A stretch of DNA of 49,470 nucleotides, from the NCBI GenBank assembly GCA_022340545.1, contig JAJDNV010000270.1:1-49470 (forward strand), given 5' to 3'. The position numbers and the translations under genes were made by a program. Every line of letters starts with the position of its first letter. Position 1 is the first letter of the stretch. This stretch comes from Acidobacteriota bacterium (lineage in GTDB: Bacteria > Acidobacteriota > Vicinamibacteria > Fen-336). Below the pieces are notes generated by a model. It was given only the letters and a program-made list of their open reading frames with translations, was not told the DNA's origin and made no database searches. Below, in pieces: positions 1 to 15,282 of this stretch.

Positions 1-1468
1 ACGGTGTCGCCGTGGCCGGCGATCCCCTCCTCCTCGTACAACTCCTCTCCGTGGTCGCCGGTGACGACGACCACCGTCCTCTCGAGAGCGCCGCCGAGGC
101 GGAGGGAGTCGAGAAGGCGGCCGATCGCCCGGTCCGTGGCCCGAATCGCGCCGTCGTACCGGGCCCGGACCTGGCGCACGTCCTCGTCGGACGGTCGCGT
201 CTCCCCCGCCACCGGCGGGACATGGTAGAGGTACCGGCCCTTGTAGTCGCCGGCTCGCCAGAGGTAGTCCGGGTACGGAGCCACGTATGGGAAGTGGGGC
301 GTGGAGAAGAAGACGATGCCCGCGAACGGTCGGTGGGCGTCGCGGACGTGGGTCAGGGTCTTGTCCACCAGCCACTCAGGATCACTGATGCTCGCGAGGT
401 TGCGCCACTCCGGCAGGACAGCGCGAACTGACGCGAGTCGGAGGAATGGAAGCGACCAGGGGTGGGCAGCCAGGACGGTTGATCGGGCGAGCCGGTCGGC
501 GGTGAGGGTCGGGGCGTCGATCGTGTCGAGCCCGGCGCGGAAGCGCGGAAAGATGTCCCCCGCGAAGTCCGAAACCACGAAGGTCCGGTAGCCACGATCG
601 CGCAGCTCGGACATGAACGTCGGTCCCAGGTCCTGACGCGATTCGACGCTCGGAAACATCGTCCTCACGCCCGTGTGTCTCGGCTCACGCCCGGTGAGAA
701 GAGACACCCAGCTCGGGAACGTCCGCGCCACCGGGGTGAAGGCGTGCAGGAAGAGCGTGCCCTGGCCGGCGAGCGCCGAGGTTCGCGGCATCACCTCCGT
801 AGACTCGATGCGGTCCGAGCGGAGCGAGTCGAGGGCGAGGATCAGGACACTGGGCCGGCCGTCCCTCGGGGGGGCCTGGCGGTTGGCCGAGCGGAGTGCG
901 CCGCCGGCGAGCGCGACCGCGGCCAGAGCACCCACGGCCGGGGCGAGCCAGCGCCCCCGCAGGCCGCGCACGTGCGGGGCAACGCGACGCACGACGGCCA
1001 GGCCCGCGGCGAGGAGAAGGAGCAGGAAGAGCCCGTCGAAGACGAGGGGGCCCAGCCCGTGTGTCGCCAGCCACTGCAGGCCCGCGCGCCACCCCCCGGA
1101 GAGCCACCACGAGTCGGCATAGATCTGCGGGTAGCGCCCCATCATCGCCATCAGCGCGAGGCCGTGGGCGGTCAGCACGAAGGCAGCGGCGGTCAGTCCG
1201 CGGCGCATTCGCGAAGGGCCCACGTCTGTGGCGAACGCGACACCGGCGAGCGTTCCGAGGAGGACGCCCGCCAGCAGGTGCAGCGCGAGCAGGCGGACCT
1301 CGAGCGAGACGACTGCGGGCAGGGCGAGGTCCAGGAGGCGGCTCTGGGCCTCGGCGTCGGAGACCCCGGCGAAGCTGAGTCGGCTCAGGGAGAGGACGTC
1401 ACCGAGCCACAGGGCGAGCGACACCGCGGCCCCGACGAGGCCCGACTCGAGAAGGGCTCGGCGTTTGC

Positions 1469-1472
<4 letters not shown>
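1..1472 (-). CDS. Membrane-anchored sulfatase/phosphoglycerol-transferase family protein (C-terminus outside window)
   Basis: I translated this frame directly. It opens at GTG 1472, whose last bases overlap the stop of the upstream gene (GTGA), and it stays open to the window edge for 490 codons. Roughly the first 200 residues hold four or five hydrophobic segments. The alkaline-phosphatase-superfamily catalytic domain follows. It has the metal-binding strand with ALDSLRSD near residue 212, a nucleophile region ARTFPSW near 250 (Thr rather than the Cys of formylglycine sulfatases), HFPY near 395 and the metal site TGDHGEE near 471. The Thr suggests a phosphodiester-type transferase or hydrolase rather than a classical sulfatase, possibly acting on lipid or polysaccharide head groups outside the membrane. 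Substrate unknown. The missing part is the C-terminal end of the catalytic domain. Confidence 0.85.
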
Positions 1473-7487
<6,015 letters not shown>

Positions 7488-7488
7488 C

Positions 7489-9015
7489 GTGAACCGGGCC
7501 GAGTGGGCGCGCCCGGTCGTCCTCACCTGGCTGCTGCTCGGCGCCCTCACCGGGTCGCTTCTTCTCCGAGCCGCCCTCAGCCCGCCCCCCGGGACGGTCT
7601 TCGTCGGAACCTTCTACTACGTCGACGACTTCTACAACTACCTGAGCTACGCGCAGCAGGCCGAGGACGGAGCCCTCGTGTTCCGCAACAAGCTGGCCTC
7701 GCCCACGCTGCCCGCGGCCCTCGTCAACCTCGAGTGGCTGCTCGTGGGCTGGCTCTCGCTGCTGTTGGGCGGGGCGCCGCTCGTGGCCTATTGGCTCCTG
7801 GGCCTTCTGGCCCTCGCCGGTTTCGTCGTCGTCGTCGATCGCTGGCTGGTGCGGGGCGGGCTGCCGCCTCCCCGGCGCCTGGCCGGCCTGTGGCTCGTGT
7901 TCACCGGCGGGGGCCTCGGCGGTCTGCTCGTCGCGACGGGGCGGATCGGCGGGTTGCGGCCGTACGACGTCTTCGCCGGCCTGTATGCCTTCGTGGAGAC
8001 GGTGGCCAACCCCCACTTCGTTCTCGGCACGACGCTGCTGGCGGCGGCGCTCGCGGCGTTCGCCGCCGACCGTCCGGGCCGGGCGGTCCTGCTTGGGACC
8101 GTTCTCGGCCTCGTCCGCCCCTACGACGCCGCCCTGCTGGCCGGGGTCGAAGGCCTGGCCGTGCTCGTCCGCTGGCCGGCGCGAGAGTGGCCGCGACGGC
8201 TCGTCCCGGTGGCCGCGCTCGCGCCCGTCCTCGCCTACAACGCCTGGGTCTTCCTCTGGAGCCCCGGGTTTCGCGTCTTCTCGAGCCCGCGCTATGCCGG
8301 CTCCGTTCCGTCCCTGCTCGAGCTTGCCATCGCCATCGGGCCCGCCGTCCTCGCCGCCCTCGCCACGCTCCGGATCCGCTCCGACCGGGACGTCGTCGCG
8401 GGACGACACCGGCTCTACCTCGCCCTGTGGGCGGGGCTCGCGATCCTGTTGGTCGTCCTGCACCCGGTCTCCTTCTCGCTGCAGTTCCTGGCCGGGGTCG
8501 GCGTCCCCCTCCTCGTCCTGGGCGCGATCGGTCTCGGGCGAATGCGGAGGGGAGTGCTCGAGGCGGCGGTTCCGTTGTTCGCGATCACCGCGCTCGTGGT
8601 GACCTGGCGCCTGGCCGGGCCGCACCCCTCCCACGTCCCGGCCTCGCGGTGGCGCGTGGCCCAGGCGCTCCGCGCCGTCTGCCGGCCGGGCGAGCTCGCG
8701 CTGGCTCCCCCCGACATCGGGTTGTACCTGGGCGGCCTCAGCCCCTGCTGGCCCTATGTCTCGCACCGCGCGTCGCCGGAGCACGACTCCCGGGACGCGG
8801 CGACTCGGCGTTTCTACTCCAGCTCACCGATCGACCGCGGTCGCTTCCTCGAAGAGGCCGGTATCGCCCATGTCGTCGTGCCCCGCGACTGGCCGAGTGG
8901 CGGCCTCCCCCCGCGAGCCCCGTACCGGCGCCGCCTCGAGATCGAGGGACCCGACGGCGGCCTCGCCGTCTACTCTCGGACCGCCGATGCCCCGCCTCGC
9001 GCGGGCTCGCCGTAG
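7489..9015 (+). CDS. Polytopic membrane protein, GT-C-like, function unknown
   Basis: The protein has 508 residues and starts at GTG 7489, two bases after the kdsA stop. It has about nine to eleven hydrophobic segments. An extracytoplasmic loop after the first helix contains YYVDDFYNYLSYAQQA, an acidic-aromatic arrangement typical of GT-C glycosyltransferase-like proteins. A soluble C-terminal part begins near residue 385 and includes GELALAPPDIGLYLGG and HVVVPRDWP, as in the carboxy ends of many Leloir-independent glycosyltransferase relatives. No named family was recognised with certainty. Its place inside the Kdo run suggests a role in envelope sugar transfer, by context only. Confidence 0.7.
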   Translation: MNRAEWARPVVLTWLLLGALTGSLLLRAALSPPPGTVFVGTFYYVDDFYNYLSYAQQAEDGALVFRNKLASPTLPAALVNLEWLLVGWLSLLLGGAPLVAYWLLGLLALAGFVVVVDRWLVRGGLPPPRRLAGLWLVFTGGGLGGLLVATGRIGGLRPYDVFAGLYAFVETVANPHFVLGTTLLAAALAAFAADRPGRAVLLGTVLGLVRPYDAALLAGVEGLAVLVRWPAREWPRRLVPVAALAPVLAYNAWVFLWSPGFRVFSSPRYAGSVPSLLELAIAIGPAVLAALATLRIRSDRDVVAGRHRLYLALWAGLAILLVVLHPVSFSLQFLAGVGVPLLVLGAIGLGRMRRGVLEAAVPLFAITALVVTWRLAGPHPSHVPASRWRVAQALRAVCRPGELALAPPDIGLYLGGLSPCWPYVSHRASPEHDSRDAATRRFYSSSPIDRGRFLEEAGIAHVVVPRDWPSGGLPPRAPYRRRLEIEGPDGGLAVYSRTADAPPRAGSP

Positions 9016-9120
9016 AACGCTCGGCCCCGGTCCTCGCCGTTCACCGGGCCCTCTGCGGCACCCCGCGCCCGCCAGCGTCGCGCCGGGGTCTGGCGACGAT
9101 CCGGGGTAGGATTGACCCGC

Positions 9121-10080
9121 ATGTCCCGTGACACCGCCCGCAAGGTTCTCGAGATCGAGTCCGAGGCCATCCGGGAGCTGATCCCGCGCCTGGACGAGAG
9201 CTTCGACCGGGCGGTCGACACCCTCCACGCCTGCTCCGGCCGGGTGGTCGTCAGCGGGATGGGCAAGAGCGGGCTCATCGGACAGAAGATCTCCGCGACC
9301 CTCTCCTCCACCGGGACGCCCTCACTGTTCCTCCACCCCGCCGAGGCCACCCACGGGGACCTCGGCCGCATCGTGAAGGGCGACGTCCTCGTCGCGCTCT
9401 CCAACAGCGGCGACACCGAGGAGCTTCTCGCACTCGCAAGCTGGGTCAAGCGGTTGGGCTCGCCGCTCGTGGCCCTGACCGGCAACCCACGCTCCCCTCT
9501 CGCACAGGTCGCCGACGTCCACCTCGACGTGTCCATCCAGATCGAGGCCTGCCCGCTGGGGCTTGCGCCCACGGCTTCGACCACCGCCGCACTCGCCATG
9601 GGCGACGCCATGAGCATGGCCCTCCTCGAAAGGAGGGGCTTCACCGTCGAGGACTTCGCAGTGCTCCACCCGGGGGGGCGGATCGGGAAGAGGCTCCTGC
9701 AGGTCCAGGATCTGATGCACACCGGCGACGCCATACCGCGGGTGCAGCCGGACACGACCATGAAGGATGTGCTCTTCGAGATGACCCGAAAGCGCCTCGG
9801 CCTCACGACGGTCACCGAGGCCGACGGGACGCTCGTCGGGATGATCTCCGACGGAGACCTCCGCCGTCTCATGGAGAAGCACGGCTACTCGCTCCTCGAC
9901 CGACAGGCCGCCGAGTGTATGACGAGGAACCCTGTTCTCGTGGGCCGCCACGAGCTCGCCACCGCGGCCCTCGACCTGCTCGAGGCGCGCAAGATCACGT
10001 CGCTGCTCGTCGCCGACGAGGAGGGCCGCATCGAAGGGGTCCTCCATCTCCACGACCTGTGGAAGACGGAGATGGTCTGA
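9121..10080 (+). CDS. kdsD: Arabinose-5-phosphate isomerase (KdsD/KpsF family)
   Basis: The enzyme converts ribulose 5-phosphate to arabinose 5-phosphate, the substrate of KdsA. The 319 residues form a sugar isomerase (SIS) domain followed by two CBS domains. SIS motifs are SGMGKSG near residue 44 and ALSNSGDTEE near 95. Also visible are CPLGLAPTASTTAALAMGDA and HPGGRIGKRLL, which are characteristic of this family. The CBS pair starts at the segment VQDLMHTGDAIP near residue 199. ATG 9121 is chosen over an in-frame TTG three codons earlier because MSRD fits the usual N-terminus. A 105-base spacer without clear signals separates it from the membrane protein gene. Confidence 0.95.
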   Translation: MSRDTARKVLEIESEAIRELIPRLDESFDRAVDTLHACSGRVVVSGMGKSGLIGQKISATLSSTGTPSLFLHPAEATHGDLGRIVKGDVLVALSNSGDTEELLALASWVKRLGSPLVALTGNPRSPLAQVADVHLDVSIQIEACPLGLAPTASTTAALAMGDAMSMALLERRGFTVEDFAVLHPGGRIGKRLLQVQDLMHTGDAIPRVQPDTTMKDVLFEMTRKRLGLTTVTEADGTLVGMISDGDLRRLMEKHGYSLLDRQAAECMTRNPVLVGRHELATAALDLLEARKITSLLVADEEGRIEGVLHLHDLWKTEMV

Positions 10081-10158
10081 ATGGTTGTCGAGGCCACCTT
10101 TCCCGCGCGCGGGGACAGGGAGCGCGCGGCCGCAGCCGTCGGGCTGAGCCGGTCGTGA
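10081..10158 (+). CDS. Tiny ORF between kdsD and lapB (25 codons), doubtful
   Basis: An ATG directly follows the kdsD stop and opens a 25-codon frame that ends four bases before the lapB ATG. The peptide is Arg/Ala-rich with no recognisable domain. kdsC often lies at this position in Kdo operons, but no convincing KdsC sequence appears in any of the three frames here. Translation would bring ribosomes from kdsD to lapB. It could equally be chance. Confidence 0.2.
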   Translation: MVVEATFPARGDRERAAAAVGLSRS

Positions 10159-10162
10159 GGGC

Positions 10163-11353
10163 ATGACCGACACGGCGCTCCTGGCCGTCCTCATCGCCGG
10201 CGTGGGCGGGATCCTGGCGGGCCGGGCCTGGGCGGCGAGCCGGGAGCGGAGCCCGCGGGAGGGCCGCCCCGCGTTCCGCGCGTCTCCCCACTACACGCAG
10301 GGGCTGCACTACCTCGCCACCGGGCAGCTGGACCCGGCGACCCACGAGCTGGCCAAGGTCCTCCGTGAGCACCCGGACGCGGTGGAGGTGCAGCAGGTCC
10401 TGAGCCATCTCCATCGGGAGGTCGGACAGGTCGAGAAGGCCATCGATCTACACCGCACGCTCCTGGCCCGATCGGATCTCACGCGCGCCGAGCGCGCCCA
10501 CGCCCTCGCCAGCCTCGGTACGGACTATCGTCGGGCCGGCTTCCTCGATCGCGCCGCCCAGGCCTACGACGAGGCCCTCGAGGTGGACCCCCGGAATCTC
10601 CTCGCCCTCGAGGGGCAGCAAAAGCTGTTCGAGGAGCGGCGGGAGTGGCGGCAGGCCTATGAGGCCCAGACCCGCCTGGCCCGGCTGCGCAAGTCGGACG
10701 ACGGCCTCGTGCTCGCCTACCTCCAGACGGAGATGGGTCACGAGGCGGCGCTCGCCGGGCTGTGGGAGGAGGCTGAAGCCGCGTTCCGGACCGCCCTCTC
10801 TCTCGACCAGCGGGCCACACCCGCCTACCTGGCCCTGGCCGACCTGTGGGCGGAGCGCGACCCCGCCCGCACAGCTTCGATTCTCGAGAGCGCGATCGCG
10901 GCGGCGCCGGAGCGCGCCTATCTGGCTTTCGCGCCGCTGGAGAAAGCCTACGCCCGCAGCGGCGAGCACTCGCGCTTCGTGGATCTGTGCGAGCGGCTGA
11001 TCGAGCAGGATCCTCGCGACTGGCGGGCCCGCCTCGCCCTGGCTCGCCATCTGAGAGCCGAGGGGCGCCCCGGAGAGGCGCTGGGCCTCCTCCTCCGGGC
11101 GCTCGAGTCGAACCCGCACGTCCTGCTCGTTCACCTCGAGGTCTGGAGGACGCTGCGGGCCCTTGGCCAGCTCGGACCGGATGAGCAACGCTACGTGACG
11201 ACCGTCGAGGAGTCGGCCCTGTATGTCGATCCCCACATCTGCACGGTCTGCCGCTATCGGGCCGACGACATGCTCTGGCGCTGCCCCCACTGCCACGAGT
11301 GGAACACCTTCGTGGAGGAGCGCGTGGGCCCCGCCGCCGGCGGCCAGGTGTAG
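10163..11353 (+). CDS. lapB: LapB/YciM-like TPR protein with C-terminal zinc-binding domain
   Basis: In E. coli LapB sits at the inner membrane and tunes lipopolysaccharide synthesis by directing LpxC to FtsH. This 396-residue protein has the family layout. There is one N-terminal membrane helix (residues 5-25), then a run of TPR repeats from about 45 to 340 (for example GLHYLATGQLDPATHEL and YRRAGFLDRAAQAYDEAL). A rubredoxin-like metal site with CTVC and CPHC pairs lies near residues 358-375. Length and order match LapB. The neighbouring Kdo genes support a role in lipopolysaccharide assembly. The start is ATG 10163. The gene ends 25 bases from the convergent coaE stop. Confidence 0.88.
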   Translation: MTDTALLAVLIAGVGGILAGRAWAASRERSPREGRPAFRASPHYTQGLHYLATGQLDPATHELAKVLREHPDAVEVQQVLSHLHREVGQVEKAIDLHRTLLARSDLTRAERAHALASLGTDYRRAGFLDRAAQAYDEALEVDPRNLLALEGQQKLFEERREWRQAYEAQTRLARLRKSDDGLVLAYLQTEMGHEAALAGLWEEAEAAFRTALSLDQRATPAYLALADLWAERDPARTASILESAIAAAPERAYLAFAPLEKAYARSGEHSRFVDLCERLIEQDPRDWRARLALARHLRAEGRPGEALGLLLRALESNPHVLLVHLEVWRTLRALGQLGPDEQRYVTTVEESALYVDPHICTVCRYRADDMLWRCPHCHEWNTFVEERVGPAAGGQV

Positions 11354-11378
11354 CCGGCCGCCCGCGCGGGCCCCGGCT

Positions 11379-12626
11379 TCAGCCGAGCCGTTCGGCGAGA
11401 CTCACGAGGGCCGGATCCGCGTCGGCGGGGGCGACGCCCAGCGCCATCCCCACGAGACCTCCGGCCAGGGCGGGCTCCCCGCGAGCCGCCTCGGCCGCCT
11501 CCCGTGCCGCGCCCGGGTCGTCCGGGTGGAGCGAGGCCGCCTCCAGGGATCGTCGCACCCGCGGCGCCGGGGCGGCACCCCCCCAACGGCGGGAGCGCCC
11601 CGCCCATTCGTCGTGTCGGCCCGCGATGCCCTCCACGCGGCCCGACGACGCCACCGCGAGCACGGCCAGCGCTGCTACGGCGGCCGCCACCACCGCGTCG
11701 GAGGCGTCGTGGGTGAGTCGGGTCAGCGAGGCCGCGGCGCCCAGGATCCAGTCCTCATCCCGCCCGCGGCCGAGGGCCCACAGCACCAGGGGGACGGCCA
11801 GGTTCTCGGGCCAGGGTTCCCCCTCGTCCGGCCGGGCGGCGCGGTACCAGGGGCCGGCCGCGGGTGGCCGAAGTCGCCGCGCGAGCGCCGACATCTCCAC
11901 CCCTCCCCGCTCGGCCAGGACCTCGACGAACGTCGCCGGATCGAGTCCCCGGGGGCCACCGCCAGCACCGTGCACCAGACCGCCGAGCACTCGCGCCCTC
12001 GGGGGCGAGCGTGAAGGGTGCGAGTGCGCCGCCTGCGCTCGCAGGTCCCGCGCGAGGTCGTCCGCCGCCGCATCGGTCTCGGACAGCGAGCCGGACGTGT
12101 CCACCTCGAGGTGGGCGAAGCGGCGTTTCTGCGCGATTGGCATCTGGGAGTCGATCCGCGCCCGGGCCGCCGTCGCCGGGATCGCGTCGCGCGCCATGAG
12201 ACGCTCCTGCTGCACACCCGCCGGGCAGTGGACGACCACGAGGCGATCGAACCGCAGGTGGACGCCCGCCTCGACGAGCAACGCGGCGTCGCTCACGAGC
12301 ACGTCGCGTCCTTCGCCTTCGAACCGCGCGGCACGACGCGCCTCTTCCTCGCGGACGCGGGGGTGAACCAGGGCGTCGAGGCGGGACCGCGCGGTGGGAT
12401 TGCCGAAGACGAGGCTCCCGAGCGCCTTCCGGTCGATCGTCCCGTCCGCGGCCAGGATGTCGGCCCCGAACGCCGCGACGACGTCCTCGAAGGCGGGGCC
12501 GCCCGGGGCCATGACGTCGTGAGCCACCACATCGAGGTCGAGCGTGGCCAGGCCGGCGGCGGCGAGCCGGCGCAGGACCGTCGTCTTCCCGCAGGCGATC
12601 CCGCCGGTGAGGCCGACCCGGAGCAT
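11379..12626 (-). CDS. coaE: Dephospho-CoA kinase fused to a degenerate ADP-ribosylglycohydrolase-like domain
   Basis: CoaE phosphorylates dephospho-CoA in the last step of coenzyme A synthesis. Residues 1-200 are a full CoaE: P-loop GLTGGIACGKTT at 5-16, DLDVVAHDV near 31, HPRVREEE near 90 and VLVSDAALLVEAG. The frame continues without a stop for another ~210 residues, giving 415 in all against about 200 for CoaE. The extra part resembles the helical core of ADP-ribosylglycohydrolases (ARVLGGLVHGAGGG, ENLAVPLVLWAL, SLTRLTHDASDAV, ALAGGLVGMALG). The usual GDALG and Asp-Thr-Asp metal residues are not visible, so it is probably a non-catalytic relative. The start is ATG 12626, 14 bases after the folD stop. 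Confidence 0.85.
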   Translation of the reverse strand: MLRVGLTGGIACGKTTVLRRLAAAGLATLDLDVVAHDVMAPGGPAFEDVVAAFGADILAADGTIDRKALGSLVFGNPTARSRLDALVHPRVREEEARRAARFEGEGRDVLVSDAALLVEAGVHLRFDRLVVVHCPAGVQQERLMARDAIPATAARARIDSQMPIAQKRRFAHLEVDTSGSLSETDAAADDLARDLRAQAAHSHPSRSPPRARVLGGLVHGAGGGPRGLDPATFVEVLAERGGVEMSALARRLRPPAAGPWYRAARPDEGEPWPENLAVPLVLWALGRGRDEDWILGAAASLTRLTHDASDAVVAAAVAALAVLAVASSGRVEGIAGRHDEWAGRSRRWGGAAPAPRVRRSLEAASLHPDDPGAAREAAEAARGEPALAGGLVGMALGVAPADADPALVSLAERLG

Positions 12627-12640
12627 CGTGGGCCCGCCCC

Positions 12641-13552
12641 TCAGGCGACCGTCGCGGCGGCGGCTCTCACCGTGTTCTTGATGAGGAGCGCGACGGTGAG
12701 GGGCCCGACGCCCCCCGGGACCGGGGTGAGAGCGCCGGCCACGCGGGCCACCGAGGGGGCGTGGACGTCGCCCACGAGGGCGCGGCCCCTCTTCTCGAAG
12801 CCGGGGAGCCGGGAGGGGTCGAGAAGGTCCCGGGCCTCGGCGGGGTCCTCGACCGTGTTCATGCCCACGTCCACCACCACCGCACCGGGCTTGACGAAGT
12901 CCGCTCGGACGAAGCCGGCGCGACCGATCGCGGCAACCAGCAGGTCCGCTTCGCGGGCGACCGCGGCGAGGTTGGCCGTCTTCGAGTGACACACCGTGAC
13001 CGTGGCGTTGCCGTGCATGAGGAGCAGCGCCATCGGCTTTCCGACGGTGTCGCTGCGGCCGATCACGACCGCGCGCTTGCCGGCAACGCCGATCTCGTGG
13101 CGGGCCAGGAGCTCCATGATGCCGGCGGGGGTGCAAGGCACGAAGCGGGGACGCTTCTGCACCAGGCGCCCGACGTTCTCCGGATGGAAGCCGTCCACGT
13201 CCTTGGCCGGGTCCACCGCATCGAGCACGCGGGTTGCATCCACCTGGGACGGCAGCGGAAGCTGGACGAGGATGCCGTGAATGTCCCGCCGGCCGTTGAA
13301 ATCCACGACCGCGGCGAGGACGTCTTCGGTCGTGACGGTGGCGGCCAGACCTCGCGTCTCGTGGTGCATCCCCAGCTCCTCGCAGGCCCCGGTCTTGTTC
13401 CGGACGTAGACCACGGAAGCGGGATCTTCGCCGGCCACAATCACCCCCAGACCCGGGCGAGCTCCCGCGGCCGTGAGTCGCTCCACCTCTTCTCGAAGCT
13501 CCGCCCGGATCGCCTGTGCCGTCGCCTTCCCGTCCAGTCGCTGCGCCGTCAC
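12641..13552 (-). CDS. folD: Bifunctional methylenetetrahydrofolate dehydrogenase/cyclohydrolase
   Basis: FolD interconverts 5,10-methylene-, methenyl- and 10-formyl-tetrahydrofolate. The protein has 303 residues and starts at GTG 13552 with a clear AGGAGG ribosome site nine bases upstream. Family motifs in order are GEDPASVVYVRNKTGACEE with the catalytic Lys, QLPLP, KDVDGFHPENVG, CTPAGIMELL, VIGRSDTVGKPMALLL (Thr where Ile or Val is common), DVGMN and PVPGGVGPLT. It lies 14 bases upstream of coaE and is probably co-transcribed with it. A 68-base spacer separates it from the GT-C-like gene. Confidence 0.97.
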   Translation of the reverse strand: MTAQRLDGKATAQAIRAELREEVERLTAAGARPGLGVIVAGEDPASVVYVRNKTGACEELGMHHETRGLAATVTTEDVLAAVVDFNGRRDIHGILVQLPLPSQVDATRVLDAVDPAKDVDGFHPENVGRLVQKRPRFVPCTPAGIMELLARHEIGVAGKRAVVIGRSDTVGKPMALLLMHGNATVTVCHSKTANLAAVAREADLLVAAIGRAGFVRADFVKPGAVVVDVGMNTVEDPAEARDLLDPSRLPGFEKRGRALVGDVHAPSVARVAGALTPVPGGVGPLTVALLIKNTVRAAAATVA

Positions 13553-13620
13553 CGTTCGCGCCTCCTCTCGTTTCCGCCGCCGGGGATCGGGGCGATCATA
13601 AGGCCGACGCCTCGCGACAC

Positions 13621-15282
13621 TCAACGCCCGTCGTCCTCGGGCGCGCGCAGGATCCCGCGCGATGCCGGCACTGGGCCGTCGCGCACGATACGCTCGAAGG
13701 GCGCGTACCGCGCCCCCGGGGGGAGCGGCGGCAGTACCCCTTCGGGCCAGCGCGGACGCACCTCCGCCGCGCCCGCCGCCCCCGGCCCCACCACCACCAG
13801 CGCATCCCAGGGATGGAAGCTCGGCCGGACGCCCCAGGGCCCCCGGTTCAGGGGCCAGGGCGCGATGGCGACGCCCGCTGGGGTGAAAGACCAAGGGTAG
13901 AGCATGTCGTTTCCGTCGGGGACGAGGCCCAGGGCCTGCCCCGGGTAGAGGTAGCTCACGGCGTGGCGGAAGGTGAAGCTCAACGGCCAGACCCGTGTGC
14001 TGTCGATCAGCAGCACGAGGGTCCCCGGCTTCAGTCCCGGTGCCTCGCTCACCAGACCACCGAGCGTCCGGTACTGCTGGGGATAGACCCCCTGAACGGT
14101 GTCCCACTCCCGCTGCAAGGCCACGGTGCGGCCGGCGCCAACCGCCACGACCCAGGCGCCGAGCGCCAGGGTCGCCGCCCATGCCGTCCGGCGGGGCCCG
14201 AGCGAGCTCAGCAGGACGATGAGGCCGGCCAGGGCGAGACCGAAGCCGGGCCCCGACAGGATCTGCGTTCGGGACGGGGTCTTGATGGCGAGGGTCAGGG
14301 CGAGGCCAGCGTGGGCGGAGGCCGCGAGGAGCAGGCCCGCCCCCAGCGCCCGAAGCGCCGCGCCGCGGGCCGAGGCCACGGTCGCCGGCGGTCGCGCACC
14401 CCACGTCTGCGCCGCGACCGCGAAGGCGAGGAACGCGGCCACCGCCAGGACGACCGCGGGCGCCCACAGCTCGGCCGGAGGGCTCGTCACGAGCGGCCCG
14501 GCCTGCATCCACAGGAGCTGTGCCAGCCGGGCCAGGGCCCGGACGGGGTGAGGGTCGAGACCGAGAGCTCCTTGTTGATAGGACGGAGCCCCGGTGAGCA
14601 TCGGCCGCAGGGCCAGGGCCAGCTCGAGGGCGACGGTGCCGTACCACACCACTAGCCAGCCCGCCAGCCGCCGTCGATCGGGCCAGGCCGCCTCCGCAAC
14701 CAGCAGCGGGGCCACGATCAGGACCGGAATGACGCTCTCCACCCCCCGGGCCGCGACGAACCCCAGCAGCGCGGCCAGGACGAGGAGGTCCCGGCGGCGC
14801 CGGTGCCAGGACTCCACGAAGAGCGTGAGGGCGGCCATCGTGCAGAGGGTGAAGCCGGTGTAGCTGCAGCTCAGGACCCCCGAGAGGCGAAGAGCGTCGA
14901 GCGGCGCCCAGCCCACGGCAAAGACACCGGCCAGCAGCGCGAGGCGCGGAGACGCAGGCCACAGTCGGCGGGCCAGGACCGTAGTCAGGAACGCCGCCCC
15001 GCAGAGGTAGAGCCCGCTGAAGAGCCAGTACGCGCGAAGATCATGGGGCCAGGACTGGGAAGCGATCACCGTCCAGAGCAGCACCAGGGGGCGGTTGGCG
15101 TAGGGGAACGCCAACACGCCCCTCGAGCTGAGGTCGATGAGCAGCCACTCGTCGGCGCCCCCGAAGTTCGTCGACCGGACCCAGAACCACTGCGTCCAGA
15201 AGACGGCGGCGACCGCGCCCAGGGTCAGCAGCAGGCCCCACCGCTCTGGGTTTCTGCTTCCCGACCTGCCCTCTGCCGTCAG
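13621..15282 (-). CDS. Polytopic GT-C-like membrane protein, probable CTG start
   Basis: About 553 residues with some eleven hydrophobic helices and a soluble tail (HPWDALVVVGPGAAG). The first loop contains FGGADEWLLIDLSSRG, an acidic pair after helix 1 as in GT-C glycosyltransferases. No in-frame ATG, GTG or TTG lies close to the first helix. A CTG at 15282 overlaps the upstream stop as CTGA and sits six bases after an AGGAGGAGG ribosome site. A GTG 16 codons further upstream lies inside the methyltransferase gene and lacks such a site. Context with the methyltransferase and YfhO-like genes suggests surface glycan or lipid modification. The family is not firmly recognised. Confidence 0.7.
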   Translation of the reverse strand: MTAEGRSGSRNPERWGLLLTLGAVAAVFWTQWFWVRSTNFGGADEWLLIDLSSRGVLAFPYANRPLVLLWTVIASQSWPHDLRAYWLFSGLYLCGAAFLTTVLARRLWPASPRLALLAGVFAVGWAPLDALRLSGVLSCSYTGFTLCTMAALTLFVESWHRRRRDLLVLAALLGFVAARGVESVIPVLIVAPLLVAEAAWPDRRRLAGWLVVWYGTVALELALALRPMLTGAPSYQQGALGLDPHPVRALARLAQLLWMQAGPLVTSPPAELWAPAVVLAVAAFLAFAVAAQTWGARPPATVASARGAALRALGAGLLLAASAHAGLALTLAIKTPSRTQILSGPGFGLALAGLIVLLSSLGPRRTAWAATLALGAWVVAVGAGRTVALQREWDTVQGVYPQQYRTLGGLVSEAPGLKPGTLVLLIDSTRVWPLSFTFRHAVSYLYPGQALGLVPDGNDMLYPWSFTPAGVAIAPWPLNRGPWGVRPSFHPWDALVVVGPGAAGAAEVRPRWPEGVLPPLPPGARYAPFERIVRDGPVPASRGILRAPEDDGR

